From: SXOA01 sp051004015
Lineage (GTDB): Bacteria > Planctomycetota > Planctomycetia > Pirellulales > Pirellulaceae
NCBI GenBank assembly: GCA_051004015.1
Contig: JBPCKT010000029.1
Location: forward strand, 1 to 64,000
DNA: 64,000 bases
Direction of reading: 5' to 3'
Shown: positions 23,644 through 32,633 of the stretch, one piece after another
Layout of the letters: the number at the start of each line of letters is the position of its first letter
Position numbering within the stretch: position 1 is the first letter of the stretch
Program-made: the position numbers and the translations under genes
The notes under the pieces: model-generated
The model's input: only the letters and a program-made list of their open reading frames with translations
Told to the model about the DNA's origin: nothing
The model's database searches: none

Positions 23644-25820
23644 ATGAAGTATCCTCAACTTAATTCAGTGGTTTTAGTCCTTGCGCTCCTCAATGCACTG
23701 GCATTCAACGTCATCGCCGCGGAGCCGGCCAACGGCTGGCGGGGGAATGGGACGGGGTTGTGGCCGGAAGCCCGAATTCCTAAGGAATGGGGAAGGGTGC
23801 CGCATGGAGCGATGGAAGGATTGCGGAATTCGGCCACGCTGCCCAAGGCGAGCGGGGGGCGTGAGCCCCCTGATGTTTCGGAGGTCGTGCAGAAAGGGCT
23901 GCTCAGGAATTGGCTGGTGCTCGGTCCGTTTCCGGTGAAGGATTCCGTCACCGATTTCGACCAGGATTTAATCGAAGGGGAAACCAAGGTGCAGCCAGCG
24001 CCAGGTGACAAGCTCGCCGGCAAAGAATGGCAATCGCTCACCGTGCCGCCGGACGACATCATGGTCTTCGGCGCTGCGGAGATGCCGTGGCTGAATCTCG
24101 CCAAGGCGCTCGGCTATGCCCGCAATCAGGTTGCTTACGCTCACACGTATGTTCATTCGCCTCGGGGTGGCAAGGCCCGGATGGTGATGGATCACGGCTA
24201 TGGGGCCAAGGTTTGGGTAAACGGCAGCGAAGTCTATCGCCAGCCGGAACGGCGGACGATGCTTGGTTTTTACACGGCGATTAGCACGCATGAGCTGCGG
24301 CACAGCACTTCAACGTCGCCAAAAATCGAGATCGAGCTGAAGCCCGGTTGGAACTCGCTGCTCATCAAAGTCAGCACGTCGAACAAGGAAGAATGGATGG
24401 ACATGCAGCTCTGCCTGCGGATGAGCGACCCGCCGGATGTCACTTACGAGACGAAGAACATTCTCTGGATGACGCCGCTGTCGGGGCGGAGCACATCCAC
24501 GCCCATCATCGTGAAGGATCGCATCTTCGTGATGGCGGAGCCGGACGAATTGGTTTGCCTGGACAAGGTGAGCGGCAAAAAACTCTGGACGCAGGCAATC
24601 AATTACTACACCGCTCTCACGCCGGAAGAGAACGCCGCTCAGCCGAAGTTGGCGGCTGAAGTGGATCCGCTGGTCGCCAAACTGAAAGCCACGGGGTCGG
24701 GAGGGGTTTTCGCCGCGAAAACTCCTCCCGACCCCCTTTTTGTGACGCAGGCAGAAGACAAGCTGGCTCGAATCAAATTGCGGCAGGAGATTCAGGACAA
24801 GCTGGTGGAAATCGATCCCGCCCCTTCAGCCCCAAGTACGACGGCCATTTCGAGGCCCACTTCGGCATCGTCGGCTTTACGATGCCAACGCCGGTGAGTG
24901 ATGGCGAGAAGGTCTACGTCTGGATTGGGACGGGTATCGCCGCATGTTTTGACCTCGATGGCAAGAAGGAGTGGATGACTCGCATCTATCCCGGCGACCT
25001 CACCTACGGCTCATCTCCGGCACTAGCGGATGGGGTGCTGGTGACGTTCCTTAACCGGCTCTACGGCTTTGACGCCCAAACCGGCCAGCAGCTTTGGGAG
25101 CAGCCGAAGGTGCGGCAGAATGTGGCGGCGCTGATGGCGGCGAAGCTTAGTGGTGAGCAAGTGGTCGTCACGCAGCGAGGAGATGTGATTCGGCCGAAGG
25201 ACGGCGAGCTGCTCTTTCGCCCGAGAGGGCAGGGGACCGGCGACGAAGGCTGGTCGCCGCCAGTGATTTTTGGAGAGACTGTCTATCTGCCTCGCTTCGG
25301 CGTGAACCACGTCAGCCTGCTCGACTTCACCGCTGCCGCCGCCAACAAGTGGCAGCCGAAGCAAGCGGGAACCATTCAAATGGACGACAGCATCAGCCGC
25401 GGCGAAGGGGGGAAGTGGATCGACCGCTGGACCGCCGGCTCGCCCCTGATCTGGCAGGGGCTGAGCTACCAGGTGGACATCTACCACAACCTGTTCGTGG
25501 GCGACGTGAAGACCGGCAAGATGCTCTATCGCCAACTGCTGCCGCTGGAAGGGCTCATGCACTACAACAGCGTCCCCGTCGCCGCCAGCCCCACGCTCGT
25601 CGGCGACTCCATCGTCATCCTCGACAACCAAGGGACCTCCGCCGTCATCCAGCCAGGCACGGAATACAAGCTCCTCGCCGTCAATAAAATCGGCACCGTT
25701 TTAGACCGCAACCTGCCACTGCCGGCTCAGGAGACACTCAGCTATTCGCCGCCGATTGTGGATGGGAACCGGATGTATATCCGGGGGGAGGCGTTTTTGT
25801 ATTGCGTGGGGGAGAGGTAA
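23644..25820 (+). pseudogene. Secreted PQQ-propeller-like protein, frameshifted
   Basis: The ATG at 23644 starts a signal peptide (YPQLNSVVLVLALLNALAFNVIAAEP). The frame is open to 24897, but the propeller continues in another frame that is open to 25820; the switch must lie near 24815-24840, where the downstream frame reads FSPKYDGHFEAHFGIVGFTMPTPVSDGEKVYVW. One missing base (or two extra) would join them. Propeller blades are clear: RIFVMAEPDELVCLDKVSGKKLW, KVYVWIGTGIAACFDLDGKKEW, YGFDAQTGQQLW. The N-terminal part (NWLVLGPFPVKDS, GYGAKVWVNGSEVYRQP) is a beta-sandwich. It is either a sequencing error or a broken gene. An in-frame 34-nt repeat lies at 23847-23880. Confidence 0.8.
23847..23880 (+). 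repeat. 34-nt hairpin repeat, copy 2 (in frame in a CDS)
   Basis: It begins GGCGAGCGGGGGGCGTGAGC and ends CCCCTGATGTTTCG, 31 of 34 bases identical to 10992-11025. It is read in frame as ASGGREPPDVS in the N-terminal part of the PQQ-like protein, a stretch unlike its surroundings. Confidence 0.75.
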
Positions 25821-25832
25821 TTGAGGTGCAAT

Positions 25833-26177
25833 ATGCGTGAGGGCCGTGATCGCAAGCAACTGATCAAGAAGTCAAAAAAGGTACCGCTCGAGAGGATCCG
25901 TTCGTTTATCTACGACGAAAATGGCATTCCTTGGTTCTTCGTCTTGAAAACTCGTCACGCGGACATTATCCGCGGATGGTCTCCCAAAGGGACGGGTGAG
26001 TTGGCAATTTGTGATGACGTTTTGGCCTTTGCGATCGCCGAATACTTGAAATCACAAGGGCTCGTTTTCGAGTCGGATGAGTTGGCATTTGATTTCGCCA
26101 AAGCCCACTTTTTTCGCGACGTACCGGTACCTTCAGATGCTATTCAGGAAGATACCTCGTTTCCGTCGTCGCAGTAG
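25833..26177 (+). CDS. Small hypothetical protein
   Basis: 114 residues. The ATG at 25833 has GAGGTG four bases upstream and is preferred to the TTG at 25821, the first codon after the PQQ-like gene's stop. The N-terminus is basic (REGRDRKQLIKKSKKVPLER), followed by RSFIYDENGIPWFFVLKTRHADIIRGW and an acidic C-terminal part (LAICDDVLAFAIAEYLKSQGLVFESDELAFDFAKAHFF). No signal peptide or known motif. Its AT content looks higher than that of its neighbours, like the parDE pair that follows. Unknown function; it may be accessory. Confidence 0.6.
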   Translation: MREGRDRKQLIKKSKKVPLERIRSFIYDENGIPWFFVLKTRHADIIRGWSPKGTGELAICDDVLAFAIAEYLKSQGLVFESDELAFDFAKAHFFRDVPVPSDAIQEDTSFPSSQ

Positions 26178-26195
26178 AATGCAAACTCACGTTGG

Positions 26196-26492
26196 CTACC
26201 AAAACATCGACCGCTCGATATTGCGGCTGCCGTGAAGGACACGAATGATCTCGATGCCCGTTGCCATCGGCCGATAGTAAATGATGTACTTTCCGGAGGG
26301 AAAGCAACGTAGGCCGACCGAGAGTTCGTCACAGGCCTGACCCATCAAGGGAGAAGATGCCAGCATTTCTGCGCGACGTTGGATCTGCTTGACCTGCCCG
26401 TCCGCAATCGCTTCGCTGGCGTGCCTGCGTAGATAGAGCCAGATCTCTTCCAAGTCAAACTCTGCCGCCCGCGATAGAGTACTGACATTCAT
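26196..26492 (-). CDS. parE: ParE/RelE-type toxin
   Basis: 98 residues. ParE-like fold segments: LSRAAEFDLEEIWLYLRRHA (N-terminal helices), AEMLASSPLMGQACDEL, LRCFPSGKYIIYYRPMATGIEIIRVLHGSRNIER, matching the usual F/Y-x-x-R...ILRVLHGAR-D pattern of the family. ParE toxins poison gyrase, related RelE toxins cleave mRNA; this one looks ParE-like from the IRVLHGSR motif. Its start lies six bases past the antitoxin stop, so translation is coupled. Confidence 0.9.
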   Translation of the reverse strand: MNVSTLSRAAEFDLEEIWLYLRRHASEAIADGQVKQIQRRAEMLASSPLMGQACDELSVGLRCFPSGKYIIYYRPMATGIEIIRVLHGSRNIERSMFW

Positions 26493-26498
26493 GCGAAG

Positions 26499-26747
26499 CT
26501 ACCCTGCTTCGGCGAATCGTTTGCGGGCATTGGCGATGATCTTGTCCGCATCAAACGGAACAACCTCGCCTCGATTGGCCTGCTCGATGCCAATCGCAAT
26601 TTCAGCTTTCAATTCCTCGAATTGCAGCCGCTTTTCTCGCAAGAGTTGCAGTGCCTCCCGCATGACCGCATCCTGCGATGGGTACGATCCTGACGCCACG
26701 AGCTCATTCACAAAGGGAACGTATTCACTGGGTACAGAAACGCTCAT
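26499..26747 (-). CDS. parD: ParD-type antitoxin
   Basis: 82 residues from the ATG at 26747, which has GAGGA seven bases upstream; an upstream in-frame extension to 26822 would run over the promoter. The N-terminus SVSVPSEYVPFVNELVASGSYPSQDAVMREALQLL is a ribbon-helix-helix DNA-binding domain of the ParD/CC2985 type, and the C-terminal half (LQFEELKAEIAIGIEQANRGEVVPFDADKIIANARKRF) is the toxin-binding tail. It should repress its own operon. Confidence 0.9.
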   Translation of the reverse strand: MSVSVPSEYVPFVNELVASGSYPSQDAVMREALQLLREKRLQFEELKAEIAIGIEQANRGEVVPFDADKIIANARKRFAEAG

Positions 26748-26793
26748 GGCGATGTCCTCATGCGTTAGAAGCAGGATCGACCTTGACACTCCC

Positions 26794-26822
26794 ATCATAC
26801 GCCATGCGGCGAGCCGCACCAA
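26794..26822 (-). promoter_or_regulatory. Sigma-70 type promoter of parDE
   Basis: On the minus strand: TTGGTG (26822-26817), a 17-base spacer, TATGAT (26799-26794), 46 bases before the parD start. Confidence 0.6.
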
Positions 26823-26927
26823 ATCGATCGCCTGTCCGTGTTTCAGCCGCGTTCAATCCGCGGCGGTGCTGCAAATCTGGAAATACGGGGGATTTCGACA
26901 ATTCCCGAAAAATCTTGCGGGAAGGCC

Positions 26928-26955
26928 TTGCCTGTGCCAATGCATTGTGTACAAT
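26928..26955 (+). promoter_or_regulatory. Possible promoter facing the repeat-rich spacer
   Basis: TTGCCT (26928-26933), 16 bases, TACAAT (26950-26955) on the plus strand. No plus-strand gene follows before 28.8 kb, so it would drive a non-coding transcript through the repeats. Confidence 0.3.
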
Positions 26956-27077
26956 AGTTCCAGTATCAGTGGCGGAGCCGCGCGAGGGCCACGGACGGCG
27001 TGCTCTTTGACATCCCGGTTGTTGGGAAGAATGGGCTTGGGGCTAAGATCCCTTGCTGACGCGGCGGGTTACGAGTC

Positions 27078-27104
27078 CTCCCTCGCTGGCGTTTCGGGTT
27101 AGTG
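27078..27104 (-). repeat. 27-nt dispersed repeat, copy b
   Basis: On the minus strand it starts CCACTAACCCGAAACGCC and ends AGCGAGGGA; 25 of 27 bases match 1084-1110. It lies in non-coding DNA between parDE and the dehydrogenase gene. Confidence 0.8.
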
Positions 27105-27148
27105 GGGAAGACGCAGACCGGTGCTTTCGGGGGGAGATTTTGCCACGG

Positions 27149-27388
27149 TTGATGAATTAGAGGAGGGCCAATTCATCACGGACCCCTGTTTGCAATGGGG
27201 AAGGGGGTGATGAATTGGGGGGGTGCTAATTCACCAGATGGGATTGGAGTGAAGCAGCGCGGCTCAGTGGCAAGACCGTGAATCAGGTTCCAGCCATGAT
27301 TCAGGGTCTGAATCACGGGAACTTGCGATGGAGAAAGGATTTAGAGCGCGATGAATCACGAAAGAAGTGATCATGAATCGATGAATCA
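27149..27388. repeat. TGAATCA/TGATTCA cluster B
   Basis: Exact heptamers at 27279-27285, 27297-27303, 27309-27315, 27352-27358 and 27382-27388, plus near-copies GATGAATT and AATTCATC (27151-27177) that form a perfect 8-bp inverted repeat, and further GATGAATT and AATTCACC units at 27209-27235. Gene-free stretch downstream of the dehydrogenase stop. Confidence 0.7.
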
Positions 27389-27415
27389 AAGCACTCAGAC
27401 CAAGACCCTCACCCC

Positions 27416-27441
27416 GGCCCTCTCCCAGAGGGAGAGGGGGC
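27416..27441 (-). terminator. CCCTCTCCC hairpin after the dehydrogenase gene
   Basis: GCCCTCTCCC (27418-27427) pairs with GGGAGAGGG (27431-27439) around a short loop, five to thirty bases past the stop codon of the minus-strand dehydrogenase gene. The surrounding CCTCACCCCGGCCCTCTCCC wording is common in many bacteria as a dispersed element. It could end the transcript, though no clear T-tract follows. Confidence 0.45.
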
Positions 27442-27445
27442 AAAG

Positions 27446-28549
27446 CTATTTCTTTAGCTTCTCGCAAATCGCCTGGGCCATTTCCCGCGTGCCGACGGCG
27501 GTGGGGTCGTTGCGGTCGGGTTTGAGGTCGTAGGTGACGTGTTTGCCTTCCAGGATGACGGCGGCGACGGCGTTTTCCAGGCGGGCGGCAGCGTCGATTT
27601 CGCCGAGGTGCCGGAGCATGAGCATGCCGGAGAGGATGAGGGCGGTGGGGTTGACCTTATTGAGCCCCTTGTACTTTGGGGCGCTGCCGTGGGTCGCTTC
27701 GAAGACCGCGCCGCCGGGGCCGACGTTTTCGCCGGGGGCGACGCCGAGGCCGCCGACGATGCCCGCGCCGAGGTCGCTGATGATGTCGCCGTAAAGGTTC
27801 GGCAGCACCAGCACGTCATACAACTCCGGCTTCTGCACGAGCTGCATGCACATGTTGTCGACGATGCGATCCTCGAACTGGATGTCTGCGTACTCTTTGG
27901 CGACGCGCTGCGCGGTGTGGAGGTACAGGCCGTCGCTGTACTTCATGATGTTTGCCTTGTGGACGGCGGTCACCTTCTTCCGCTTGTGCTTGCGGGCATA
28001 GTCGAACGCACAGCGGACAATCCGCTCCGTGCCGCTGACGCTGATGGGCTTAATCGAAACGCCGGTCTCGCTGGCCTTGGTCTTGATTTTCTTGTCGGTC
28101 GAGAGCTTGTTGATGAAGTCGACGAGCTCGGCGGTCGCTGGCTTTCCCATTTCGAATTCGACGCCCGCATAGAGGTCTTCGGTGTTCTCGCGGACGATGA
28201 CGATGTCCACGCCGAGCTTGTCAAAATAGCTCCGTACGCCGGGATACTGCTTGCAGGGGCGAATGCAGGCGAAGAGCCCGAGTTCCTGCCGCAAGTGGAC
28301 GTTGATGCTTCGAAAGCCAGTGCCCACCGGAGTGGTAATGGGGGCCTTCAGGGCGCACTTGGTCTTGCGGACGCTCGCCAGCACGCTATCCGGCAGTGGA
28401 TTGCCGCCATTCTTGGCCATAATGTCCACGCCGGCTTCCTGGATGTCCCAGTTAATCTTCACGCCGGTCGCATCAAGGCACATCCGGGCCGCGGCAGCCA
28501 GTTCGGGTCCGGTGCCGTCGCCATTGATGAGGGTTACTTCGTGAGCCAT
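27446..28549 (-). CDS. Isocitrate/isopropylmalate dehydrogenase family protein, likely NAD-type isocitrate dehydrogenase
   Basis: 367 residues. Beta-decarboxylating dehydrogenase pattern: N-terminal [13 protein letters not shown], the substrate loop [36 protein letters not shown], the catalytic Tyr/Lys region ([15 protein letters not shown]), metal site [21 protein letters not shown] and nucleotide-side [24 protein letters not shown]. The SxNxxLR-x-L-x-x-R layout and RENTED favour isocitrate over isopropylmalate; the group also includes homoisocitrate dehydrogenase. It would supply 2-oxoglutarate in the TCA cycle. Monocistronic. Confidence 0.9.
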   Translation of the reverse strand: MAHEVTLINGDGTGPELAAAARMCLDATGVKINWDIQEAGVDIMAKNGGNPLPDSVLASVRKTKCALKAPITTPVGTGFRSINVHLRQELGLFACIRPCKQYPGVRSYFDKLGVDIVIVRENTEDLYAGVEFEMGKPATAELVDFINKLSTDKKIKTKASETGVSIKPISVSGTERIVRCAFDYARKHKRKKVTAVHKANIMKYSDGLYLHTAQRVAKEYADIQFEDRIVDNMCMQLVQKPELYDVLVLPNLYGDIISDLGAGIVGGLGVAPGENVGPGGAVFEATHGSAPKYKGLNKVNPTALILSGMLMLRHLGEIDAAARLENAVAAVILEGKHVTYDLKPDRNDPTAVGTREMAQAICEKLKK

Positions 28550-28791
28550 GAGAATCCTGGAAGGGCAGGGAGGAGGACGCGAATTCGGCAGAAAAACAGC
28601 AAGCCCGCAAAACTAACACAGCCTCCAGGGAGCGTCAACGCGGCGAGAGTTGGCAACGGTTGGCTTTTGCTAGCCCGATACAATCGCCGCTGTCGCAAAA
28701 GACTCGAATTGGACGCAAGTGCGCCGGAAGCTGGTACAATTTGACAGAATAGTCGAGTCCCTGTGAACGTCCCGCGGAAATGGAGGGAGTA

Positions 28792-31700
28792 GTGGCCGAC
28801 GCCTTTGATCCCTACTACACCTGGCTCGGCATTCGTCCCGAGGAGCAGCCCCCGGACCACTATCGACTGGTTGGATTGCGGCAGTTCGAGGATAACGCGG
28901 ACGTCATCGCCAATGCGACCGACCAGAAGATGCAATTCCTGCGGTCGATGCAGGTGGGCAAGCGTTCCGCCCAGTCGCAGATGCTTCTGAACGAAGTCTC
29001 CGCGGCGGGGGGTTGCCTTCTCGATCCCCAGCGGAAGGCCAAATACGATCAGGAACTGCGAGCGAAAGATGCCGCCCAGGCCCAAGCTGCCAAAGCCGCT
29101 TTTGCCAAGGCTCGCCCGCTTCCGAAAGCGGTCAGTCTGACGCCGATTCCCAAGCCGGCTGCAAATCCGGTGATCGAGCCGCTGTCCCCAAACGATATTT
29201 TCGCCCAGGTGCCAGCAGGACCGGCGAAGCCGTCGTATGCCACCGCTCCAGCGAGCTCTGCCGCCAAAGTTGCACCGGCAATTGATCTCAAGTCACCAAT
29301 CGTACTGGCGGCGGCTGGCGGCGGCGCTCTGGTGCTGGTGGCTTTGATGGCGATAGCCGGCTGGATGCTCACGCGCGGCGACAAGAAGATTGCCGGCAAC
29401 ACGCTTCCCGCCAAACCCCCTGCGGCCACTTCGCCCACTTCAGTTCCCGCGACGACGCCGAGCACCGCGACCATACCCACGCTCAAGCCGGGCGAGATCG
29501 AAAAGACTCCAGAGGCGAATCCGCCGGTCGAGCTGCCCGAGGAGTTTCGTCCCGCGGAGCCGACAACTCCTCCCAAGGAAACTGTCCCCTCCAAGACCGA
29601 TGAGCCTGCTCGTTCCGATTGGAAGCCACCCAGTCAAGACAGTACGGCAACATTTCGTTCCTTCCTGGGGACGTACATGTACTGGCTGGATCGACGCAAG
29701 ATGTATCCCGTGGTAAATCTGCACGTCCCCAATAAGAACTTGTGGACCGAGGAGATTCAGCAAAGGGTGCAGGGCAAAATCTCGTTTGACGAGATTTCCT
29801 ATGCCGGCACCGCGAAGATCGCGATCCCCGCGGAGGGGGTTTACCTCTTGGGCACTGATCGCGCGGCGAAGGTGCTCATTGACGAATTGACCATCAAAGA
29901 TATCGGCGAAGACAAGGGGGAAGTCAGAATCTCCCAAGGAGTTCACGACGTTACGCTGGAGGTCCATTCGCATGGCCAGCCGCACATGCGGGAATGCAGC
30001 ATTTCGCTGAAGCACAAGGAGACCGGCGAGGAAGTCGCATTCTTCAACACCTGGCAGGACATCCAGCAGTTCCTCGGCACTCCGATCGCGGACCAGCGCG
30101 TCATCGACGTTTCGGATTGGCAGCCCACGCCAGAGAACGAGCTAAAAATTGACGAGCGGCTGCTGGCGAGCGCGGGAGTCACGCGACCTTCGGTTCCCGC
30201 AGTGGTAGCAGGTCCACCCCTCCCAACGCCCGTGCATTCCTGGACCTTTGATGAAAAGTCCGGCGACACGGTTGCCGACAGCGGCAAAGGGGACTCGCGA
30301 GGGAAGAGCCCGCTCCGTCTTGACCGTTGGGGTCCGGCGCAGCCCCGTTTCGTCCCCGGGCGGATCGGCAACGCCCTCCGCTTTTACCAGCAGGAGCAGT
30401 TTGCCGCCACGCAGCGCTACGTCGATTTTCCGCAGCTTACGATTGCCTTCTGGCTGAAGGTGCTGGGGGAGCAGGGAATCAACCCCCGCATCGCGCATCC
30501 CTGGGTCGAGCTCAATTACGAGAAGCGGGCGGGAGTGGGGGCGCTGGGGATGGTGTTTGACCCCGACCGCCCTCAGGTCGCCACGTGGCATCACTACGCG
30601 GTCGCCATCAACCAGGAGACGAAGCAAGCGGCGATTTTCCGGGATGGAAACCCGGTGGCGGATGGCAAGCTCGGCGATTACGAGTCCCGGCGGAATGTGA
30701 AGTATTGGGCGTTTGGACATAACCAGGACCAAAGCAACCCGAGTGACTCCCTCCACGGCGAGCTGGACGAGCTGAAGATTTACGACCAGGTCCTCACGCC
30801 TGCGGAAGTCAAGCAACTGGCGGCTGTCGAGCTTGCTAAAGCAACGGGGAAGTCGGTGCCCGTCGCCTCGATTCCCAGCACAACTTCTCCTGCGCCTGCA
30901 CTCAAGGCAACTGTTCCCGATACCGCGGCTCTGGCGGCTGCGCAGCAGAAAGTGGCCGCGGTGTTCGGCGCGGAGTTGAAGGGGAAGATGGCTCCCCCGG
31001 CGAAGCAAAAGCTGGCCAAGACGATGCTGGAAGCGGCGGCTACGACGACGGACCCAGCCCAGCAATATGCCCTCTACTGGGAAGCTCGTCGCCTGGCGCT
31101 CGAGGCGAAGGACGTGGCGCTGGCCTTGCTGGTGCTGGATGGCTTGGGGGCTGATTTCAAGATCGATCCCCAGGCCGAGAAGGTATTGCTGCTGCAAGGA
31201 CTGGCTGCCGGCAACCCGACTCCGGCTCAGAGAAGTGAAGCGCTAGAAGCGGTCTGCGAAGCAGGACACGAGGCGCTCGCGGCCGATAACCTGGAAGCGG
31301 TGACGGCATTGGTCACGCTGGCCCGTTCGCTGGCGGCAAAGAACGCCACGCCCGAGGGGAAGGCCGAAGCCAAGGAGTTCATCGACCTGGCGGCCCAAAG
31401 GCAAAAGCGAATCGAAGCGCTCCGCAAAGCCGAGCAGACGTTAGCGATGTCGCCGGAAAACGCTGCCGCCAATCTTGTAGTCGGCTTGCATACGTTTTTC
31501 ATCCGCGGCATGGAGAAGGAAGGGATCGCCATGCTCGCCAGGGGGAGCGATGCGAAGCTGGCGGCTGCCGCCCAAGCCCGCGAGGGGAATATGGTAAAAG
31601 GACAGGCTACTTCCATCGAAGAAGCCGACGCCTGGTTCGACGCCATCGCCACCGTCGCCGGTGACTACAAGCTGGATGTGCAGCGAAAGGCGCTCGAAGG

Positions 31701-32334
31701 CTACACGCTGTTCGCTGCCTCGGGAAACGGCCTGGGCAAAATCAAGGCCGAAAAACGCCGCCAGGAGCTCGTCGCGGCATTACCCGCCGGCGCGGATCAG
31801 CCGGCCAAACGATTGCGTCCTGCCGACGTTCCGGAGAAATCGCCCGGCATGATCGGCCGCGTGCTGGTGGATGGCAAGGACTCCGGCATTCTCATCACGC
31901 ATCTTCCCCGCGGCGAAATGGCAACCGACAAGTTGCGAGATGTCCTTGCCCAGGCCAAGGTCCGGCAAATCCGCCTCGTCCTGGTCGGCACGATCACGTC
32001 GCCAACTCCCTGCACTCTGCGGCTTTTCCATTCCACCAGAGACTCAGGGCCGCCCCAGGTGGTGCTGGTCGACGGCAAGCAGGCCAGCATCGCCGGCGGA
32101 TCGGCGGAGTCCACCGACAATGCGAGTTTTCCACTGGCAGCCGGCGACCACCTGGTGCAGTGGGTCTGCGACTTCGACGGGACCACTCGCCCTAGGCTTG
32201 ATCTTTACTTCGAACGGGGAGGAGAAGGGCAATTCGTCCTACCCCACTGTCCTCGCGCCCAGGAATACGCCGCCCGCAAGGTCCGCTTCCACACGGAAAT
32301 CGATCTCTCACCCAACGGCAGAGACGCCAGATAG
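28792..32334 (+). CDS. Giant membrane-anchored protein with pseudo-J domain, LamG and PA14-like parts (paralogue 1)
   Basis: About 1180 residues. The GTG at 28792 is preferred (GGAGG six bases upstream); an ATG four codons earlier is possible. N-terminus (1-95): DPYYTWLGIRPEEQPPDHYRLVGL, CLLDPQRKAKYDQELRAKD, a planctomycete J-domain-like module that lacks the HPD motif. Then a Pro/Ala linker, one membrane helix near 170-195, a Pro/Thr linker, a beta domain (ATFRSFLGTYMYWLDRRKMYP), a LamG-type sandwich (VHSWTFDEKSGDTVADSG, RIGNALRFYQQEQFAATQRYVDFP, LHGELDELKIYDQVLTPAEV), a helical repeat region and a C-terminal PA14-like fold. The cytoplasmic J-like part and external carbohydrate-type part suggest a transmembrane sensor or scaffold; unknown. 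Confidence 0.85.
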   Translation: MADAFDPYYTWLGIRPEEQPPDHYRLVGLRQFEDNADVIANATDQKMQFLRSMQVGKRSAQSQMLLNEVSAAGGCLLDPQRKAKYDQELRAKDAAQAQAAKAAFAKARPLPKAVSLTPIPKPAANPVIEPLSPNDIFAQVPAGPAKPSYATAPASSAAKVAPAIDLKSPIVLAAAGGGALVLVALMAIAGWMLTRGDKKIAGNTLPAKPPAATSPTSVPATTPSTATIPTLKPGEIEKTPEANPPVELPEEFRPAEPTTPPKETVPSKTDEPARSDWKPPSQDSTATFRSFLGTYMYWLDRRKMYPVVNLHVPNKNLWTEEIQQRVQGKISFDEISYAGTAKIAIPAEGVYLLGTDRAAKVLIDELTIKDIGEDKGEVRISQGVHDVTLEVHSHGQPHMRECSISLKHKETGEEVAFFNTWQDIQQFLGTPIADQRVIDVSDWQPTPENELKIDERLLASAGVTRPSVPAVVAGPPLPTPVHSWTFDEKSGDTVADSGKGDSRGKSPLRLDRWGPAQPRFVPGRIGNALRFYQQEQFAATQRYVDFPQLTIAFWLKVLGEQGINPRIAHPWVELNYEKRAGVGALGMVFDPDRPQVATWHHYAVAINQETKQAAIFRDGNPVADGKLGDYESRRNVKYWAFGHNQDQSNPSDSLHGELDELKIYDQVLTPAEVKQLAAVELAKATGKSVPVASIPSTTSPAPALKATVPDTAALAAAQQKVAAVFGAELKGKMAPPAKQKLAKTMLEAAATTTDPAQQYALYWEARRLALEAKDVALALLVLDGLGADFKIDPQAEKVLLLQGLAAGNPTPAQRSEALEAVCEAGHEALAADNLEAVTALVTLARSLAAKNATPEGKAEAKEFIDLAAQRQKRIEALRKAEQTLAMSPENAAANLVVGLHTFFIRGMEKEGIAMLARGSDAKLAAAAQAREGNMVKGQATSIEEADAWFDAIATVAGDYKLDVQRKALEGYTLFAASGNGLGKIKAEKRRQELVAALPAGADQPAKRLRPADVPEKSPGMIGRVLVDGKDSGILITHLPRGEMATDKLRDVLAQAKVRQIRLVLVGTITSPTPCTLRLFHSTRDSGPPQVVLVDGKQASIAGGSAESTDNASFPLAAGDHLVQWVCDFDGTTRPRLDLYFERGGEGQFVLPHCPRAQEYAARKVRFHTEIDLSPNGRDAR

Positions 32335-32633
32335 CTGGCGAGAGCACAGGCCGTGGCGCGGGAAGAATTGGGGATTACAGCCTCTCCATTTCTTCCGGTG
32401 GCCCTTCCGCGCCAAAAGCGCCTGGCTTGCCCTCTCTTACCACTCGTTGGGGGCACGAAAACTGCAACTTTCCGCGGCTCCCAGTCGTCTATGCCTTTCG
32501 GCATCGAACGCGAGCGTTTGACGCTAGGCGTATCGACTTCTATACTCATATTTACTCCCCGAAATAGCGGTCTGAGGAGCAAGCAGGACGCACGGATTAT
32601 GCGCGGCGCGGATGGCGGAGGTGATCCGCGGAA
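32335..32633 (+). promoter_or_regulatory. Spacer with promoter ahead of paralogue 2
   Basis: No gene. TTGACG (32518-32523), exactly 17 bases, TATACT (32541-32546): a near-consensus sigma-70 promoter, so paralogue 2 need not depend on read-through. A perfect anti-SD match GGAGGTGATC lies at about 32612-32621, twelve bases from the ATG at 32634. Confidence 0.75.

Noticed and set aside
24800..24850. Programmed -1 frameshift in the PQQ-like gene
   Set aside because: No X XXY YYZ heptamer in frame and no downstream stem or pseudoknot that I can see; an indel is simpler.
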